DNA of 6,789 bases from Thermoplasmata archaeon. GTDB taxonomy: Archaea; Thermoplasmatota; Thermoplasmata; Thermoplasmatales; Thermoplasmataceae. The translations under genes and the position numbers were made by a program. Where the stretch lies: NCBI GenBank assembly GCA_021804185.1, contig JAJZKL010000058.1, positions 1 through 6,789 on the forward strand, in the 5' to 3' direction. Positions 6,179 through 6,789 of the stretch are shown here, in pieces (position 1 is the stretch's first letter; each line of letters starts with the position of its first letter). The notes beneath the pieces were generated by a model. That model was not told the DNA's origin and searched no databases. It saw nothing but the letters and a program-made list of their open reading frames with translations.

Positions 6179-6221
6179 CCAATCAACCTTTAACTTGCAC
6201 TATACTTTCAGTGATATCTGC

Positions 6222-6458
6222 TTAGTGGTGACTGACCCGAGGTTTTTTATCCGTGTAAAAGAGAATACCGTAACAGGCTGATCCCAGCACGGTAAGTATG
6301 AGTATGAAAAGAGTGGCACCATTATTATCCATTGAAAAATACAATGGAAGTTGTGCCACACTTCCCCAACCAAGCAATTCAGTTAGGCTGACATAGACCA
6401 TCGAAAGCAGAAATATCAAGCCTAGTACTCGGCATTTCTTACGTTCTTTGTTATTCAT
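6222..6458 (-). CDS. Small two-helix membrane protein, 78 aa
   Basis: A 78-residue protein with a basic N-terminus (KERKK) and two hydrophobic helices, about residues 10-31 (RVLGLIFLLSMVYVSL and following) and 48-67 (GATLFILILTVLGSACYGIL). They are joined by a loop of about 16 residues ending DNNG and followed by a basic tail (TDKKPRVSHH). By the positive-inside rule both ends should be cytoplasmic, a hairpin topology. No family is recognised. The ATG at 6458 follows the stop of the upstream membrane-protein gene by a single codon in the same frame. A GGAGG (6473-6477) lies 14 bases before it, a long spacing, inside the end of the upstream gene. Translational coupling is therefore likely, and the two products may act together in the membrane. 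Confidence 0.62.
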   Translation of the reverse strand: MNNKERKKCRVLGLIFLLSMVYVSLTELLGWGSVAQLPLYFSMDNNGATLFILILTVLGSACYGILFYTDKKPRVSHH

Positions 6459-6461
6459 GTT

Positions 6462-6682
6462 TTATCTAATAACCTCCAGGGATAGGATTATAGGCCGGCC
6501 AATGGCCCCGCCACGAAGTGGATTGTGCAACATAAACACCTTGATATCCATCCAGTTAACCAAAGCGATAGTAGCTGACAGCACGGCTGGGAAACTGTAA
6601 TACCGGGTTATCGTGCCGAACGTCATCGCAACCGCTAAAGAGGCTGCCAACAAACGATCTATTTTTTTGGTTTTTTGGCCAT
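6462..6682 (-). CDS. Small membrane protein with A-tract frameshift at its N-terminus
   Basis: The uninterrupted frame runs from tandem TTG codons at 6653/6650 to the TAA at 6462 and gives about 63 residues. The best start is elsewhere: an ATG at 6682 lies 30 nt after a TATA box, but its frame hits TAG after MAKKPKK. One extra A in either the A6 (6671-6676) or A7 (6662-6668) run would join it to the long frame as MAKKPKKIDRLLAASLAVAM and onward, about 73 residues. That gives a textbook basic N-terminus followed by a hydrophobic helix (LLAASLAVAMTFGTI) and a second hydrophobic stretch (FPAVLSATIALVNW). A sequencing indel, a real mutation, transcriptional slippage on the A-tract, or re-initiation at TTG could explain it. 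Function is unknown. It precedes the 78-residue gene by one codon and forms an operon with it. Confidence 0.5.
6473..6477 (-). promoter_or_regulatory. Shine-Dalgarno-like GGAGG for the 78-residue gene
   Basis: GGAGG on the minus strand lies within the last codons of the upstream membrane-protein gene, 14 bases before the ATG at 6458. The spacing is longer than ideal, but it is the only candidate and fits an internal operon gene that cannot be leaderless. Confidence 0.35.
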
Positions 6683-6703
6683 TAAGGAAACACTTCTTAG
6701 GGT

Positions 6704-6712
6704 AATATTAAA
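6704..6712 (-). promoter_or_regulatory. TATA box of the small membrane-protein operon
   Basis: The minus strand reads TTTAATATT, with its 5' edge 30 nt before the ATG at 6682, the same spacing as the leaderless promoters in this window. It predicts a start at that ATG rather than at the TTG codons about 30 nt further on. This supports the view that the A-tract interrupts the true gene. Confidence 0.5.
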
Positions 6713-6789
6713 CTTTCTAGGTTCTCCTCAGTCCTCCTGCCACCAGATAGATGATAGTGTCTCTGCACTCCTGAGTATTGAATCCAGTT

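Noticed and set aside
5806..6220. Terminal repeats of an insertion sequence around the large gap (shared TTTCAGTG near 5818 and 6206)
   Set aside because: The shared sequence is only eight bases, in direct rather than inverted orientation, with no flanking target duplication.
6728..6789. Minus-strand frame at the right edge reading LDSILRSAETLSSIWWQED then stop, as the tail of an upstream gene
   Set aside because: Another frame over the same bases (TGFNTQECRDTIIYLVAGGL, stop at 6718) is equally protein-like and both are too short to judge. A gene end here is plausible but not supportable from this window.

Overview
The window looks like a chromosomal piece of a Thermoplasmatales-type archaeon (Thermoplasma, Ferroplasma or an uncultured 'plasma' relative). 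Four things point there. Start codons are mostly preceded by archaeal TATA boxes rather than bacterial -35/-10 boxes. Most transcripts appear leaderless, with the TATA 5' edge about 28-32 nt before the start codon. Several starts are TTG. The threonine genes are of archaeal type. Base composition looks balanced to slightly AT-rich by eye. The genus is inference; no rRNA or other phylogenetic marker is present.

Layout from left to right: (1) 74-1432 (+), an exported right-handed beta-helix protein with an N-terminal membrane segment and eight N-glycosylation sequons. (2) 1475-3738 (-), homoserine kinase (thrB) followed by threonine synthase (thrC). These two genes carry out the last two steps from homoserine to threonine and are probably one operon read from a leaderless promoter near 3766. 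(3) 3739-4015, a divergent intergenic region with promoters for thrB and for the acetyltransferase, plus a short unexplained reading frame on the minus strand. (4) 4016-4540 (+), a GNAT acetyltransferase of the phosphinothricin/ArsN1-like group. (5) 4624-4743 (+), a 39-residue protein with nine cysteines, with its own TATA box and a well-placed Shine-Dalgarno site. (6) 4847-5782 (-), a 311-residue cytosolic protein of unrecognised family. (7) 5783-6221, a 439-bp gap holding the promoter of the 311-residue gene, a strong hairpin, traces of a decayed coding sequence that may derive from a glycosyltransferase, and a T-run. (8) 6222-6682 (-), two tightly coupled small membrane-protein genes; the first has its natural ATG separated from the rest of its frame by what looks like a single-base shift in an A-tract.

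The region is mostly ordinary housekeeping and orphan material. No CRISPR array, rRNA, tRNA or intact insertion sequence is visible. The items most worth following are the cysteine-rich microprotein, the A-tract frameshift in the membrane-protein gene, and the orphan 311-residue protein. Within this window, the genes that start a transcript are mainly leaderless, whereas the cysteine-rich gene and the second membrane gene show Shine-Dalgarno-like sites.
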